NCBI GenBank assembly: GCA_003166795.1
Contig: PMUS01000068.1
Coordinates: forward strand, 1 to 64,000
Length of the DNA stretch: 64,000 bases
DNA from: Acidobacteriota bacterium
GTDB lineage: Bacteria > Acidobacteriota > Terriglobia > Acidiferrales > UBA7541
Direction: 5' to 3'
A program made the position numbers and the translations under genes. Within the stretch, counting starts at the first letter, position 1, and each line of letters opens with the position of its first letter. Below are positions 63,378-64,000 of the stretch, one piece after another. The notes under the pieces are model-generated. The model did no database searches, was not told the DNA's origin, and worked only from the letters and a program-made list of their open reading frames with translations.

Positions 63378-64000
63378 TTCTTGGGCTCCGTTTTCGGCTC
63401 CGCGGGCTTCATCTGTTCGGGCTCCTCGCCAACGTTGACCAGTTCCGCTCCAGGCGGCTGGCGCAGCAAAAAGCGATCGGCGGATATCGTCTCATTGAAC
63501 GCCGCCTTGGTGATACCGATCTGTAGCTTGTAGTCGTTACCAGGCCGCGTTAGGGCAATCTGCCGGGGATATCGCACGGCTCCGAAGGTCTCCCAGCCGC
63601 TGTAGCTGACGTCGGAGGCGAGTTTGCCGCCGGGATCGTAAGTTTGTCGGCGGGCGACGCTTAAATCGGCGCGGTCAAACCAGATTTTCTGCGCAATGTC
63701 CCAATCCGCGTCCTCTGTGCCCGCGCCGGATTTGTCCGTGCGCCGGATGACCGTCAGTATGTAGTACCGTGACGCTCCATCGCTCGCTTCCTCCATCAGC
63801 ACCGGCGACTTCGTCGGAATGGGCTCCCAGAAAATGGCGCCGGTCAAATGCTGCGGCCGGAGATTCTCGATCGGCTTCGCGGAGGGACGCTCCAGATTCG
63901 CCGGCCCGGTAAGGAACTTGTTCTGCGACGGGATCGAGATGCTGAACGTCTCGCCATCGCTCACCATGTCGAAAATGTTCGTCCCTACCACCGGCGCCTG
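63374..64000 (-). CDS. Lipoprotein-sorting-like protein, truncated by the window end
   Basis: The reading frame stays open to the last base of the window, so the N-terminus lies outside; 205 aa are seen from a GTG at 63991, with QAPV preceding it in frame. Visible blocks: GTNIFDMVSDGETFSISIPS followed by QNKFLTGPANL, AQKIWFDRADLSVARRQTYD with GGKLASDVSYSGWETFGAVR, and a Pro/Glu/Lys tail. These strands resemble the LolA/LolB-like half-barrel of periplasmic lipoprotein carriers and DUF4292-type proteins (inference). Overlap with the permease gene and the MacB/Lol-type ABC genes downstream fit a lipoprotein or lipid export role. Confidence 0.65.
   Translation of the reverse strand, partial: QAPVVGTNIFDMVSDGETFSISIPSQNKFLTGPANLERPSAKPIENLRPQHLTGAIFWEPIPTKSPVLMEEASDGASRYYILTVIRRTDKSGAGTEDADWDIAQKIWFDRADLSVARRQTYDPGGKLASDVSYSGWETFGAVRYPRQIALTRPGNDYKLQIGITKAAFNETISADRFLLRQPPGAELVNVGEEPEQMKPAEPKTEPKN

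Overview
The window reads as a chromosomal segment of a Gram-negative soil bacterium, most likely an Acidobacteriota member (class Terriglobia or a relative). Grounds: an Oar-type TonB-dependent receptor with an N-terminal carboxypeptidase-regulatory domain, several DUF6152 and DUF6644 proteins, GHWDGD-motif secreted proteins, c-type cytochrome/PQQ propeller fusions, Ig-repeat proteins with a C-terminal anchor, and high-GC codon use. This is inference from gene content; no rRNA or marker phylogeny could be run.

Layout. 0.2-4.3 kb: housekeeping genes argS, pepA and smpB. 4.4-7.8 kb: a secretin lipoprotein with TPR and cohesin-like domains followed by two type IV/type II pseudopilin genes. 7.8-14.3 kb: a disturbed accessory patch. 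It holds a tRNA-fMet fragment, a deleted relic of an Ig-like gene, a lipoprotein, a collagen-like protein cut short by an inverted Ig-repeat segment, a headless long Ig-repeat gene, the intact initiator tRNA, and a tandem array of about 124 bp seeded by the 3' end of that tRNA. 14.3-18.4 kb: small stress-type genes (CYTH, small membrane protein, DUF6496, YciE-like) plus two relics. 19.1-28.4 kb: an OmpR-type two-component system, then a putative operon of a secreted protein, an RraA-like protein and a complete RND tripartite efflux pump. 28.9-35.4 kb: three large porin-type outer-membrane proteins. 36.1-38.3 kb: a polytopic His-motif membrane protein fused to TPRs.

38.4-56.4 kb is the most interesting part. 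It is a long accessory block of secreted or membrane proteins: three DUF6152 proteins, three DUF6644 membrane proteins, two GHWDGD proteins, a cupredoxin-like lipoprotein, an S10 carboxypeptidase, a large TonB-dependent receptor, a PQQ dehydrogenase with its cytochrome c, and two tandem cytochrome-PQQ fusion dehydrogenases. All three DUF6152 proteins are predicted to mature to an N-terminal His-His-Ser, which raises the possibility of a histidine-brace copper site. Together the block looks like an undescribed periplasmic oxidation module (import by the receptor, oxidation by PQQ enzymes, electrons to cytochrome c and possibly to DUF6644 membrane proteins).

56.6-64 kb: a ThDP enzyme, an FMN 2-hydroxyacid dehydrogenase and a GlcD-type FAD oxidase, suggesting 2-hydroxyacid/2-oxoacid metabolism. 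The FAD gene sits at the end of an operon encoding an ABC transporter of the MacB/LolCDE type and a lipoprotein-like protein truncated by the window end.
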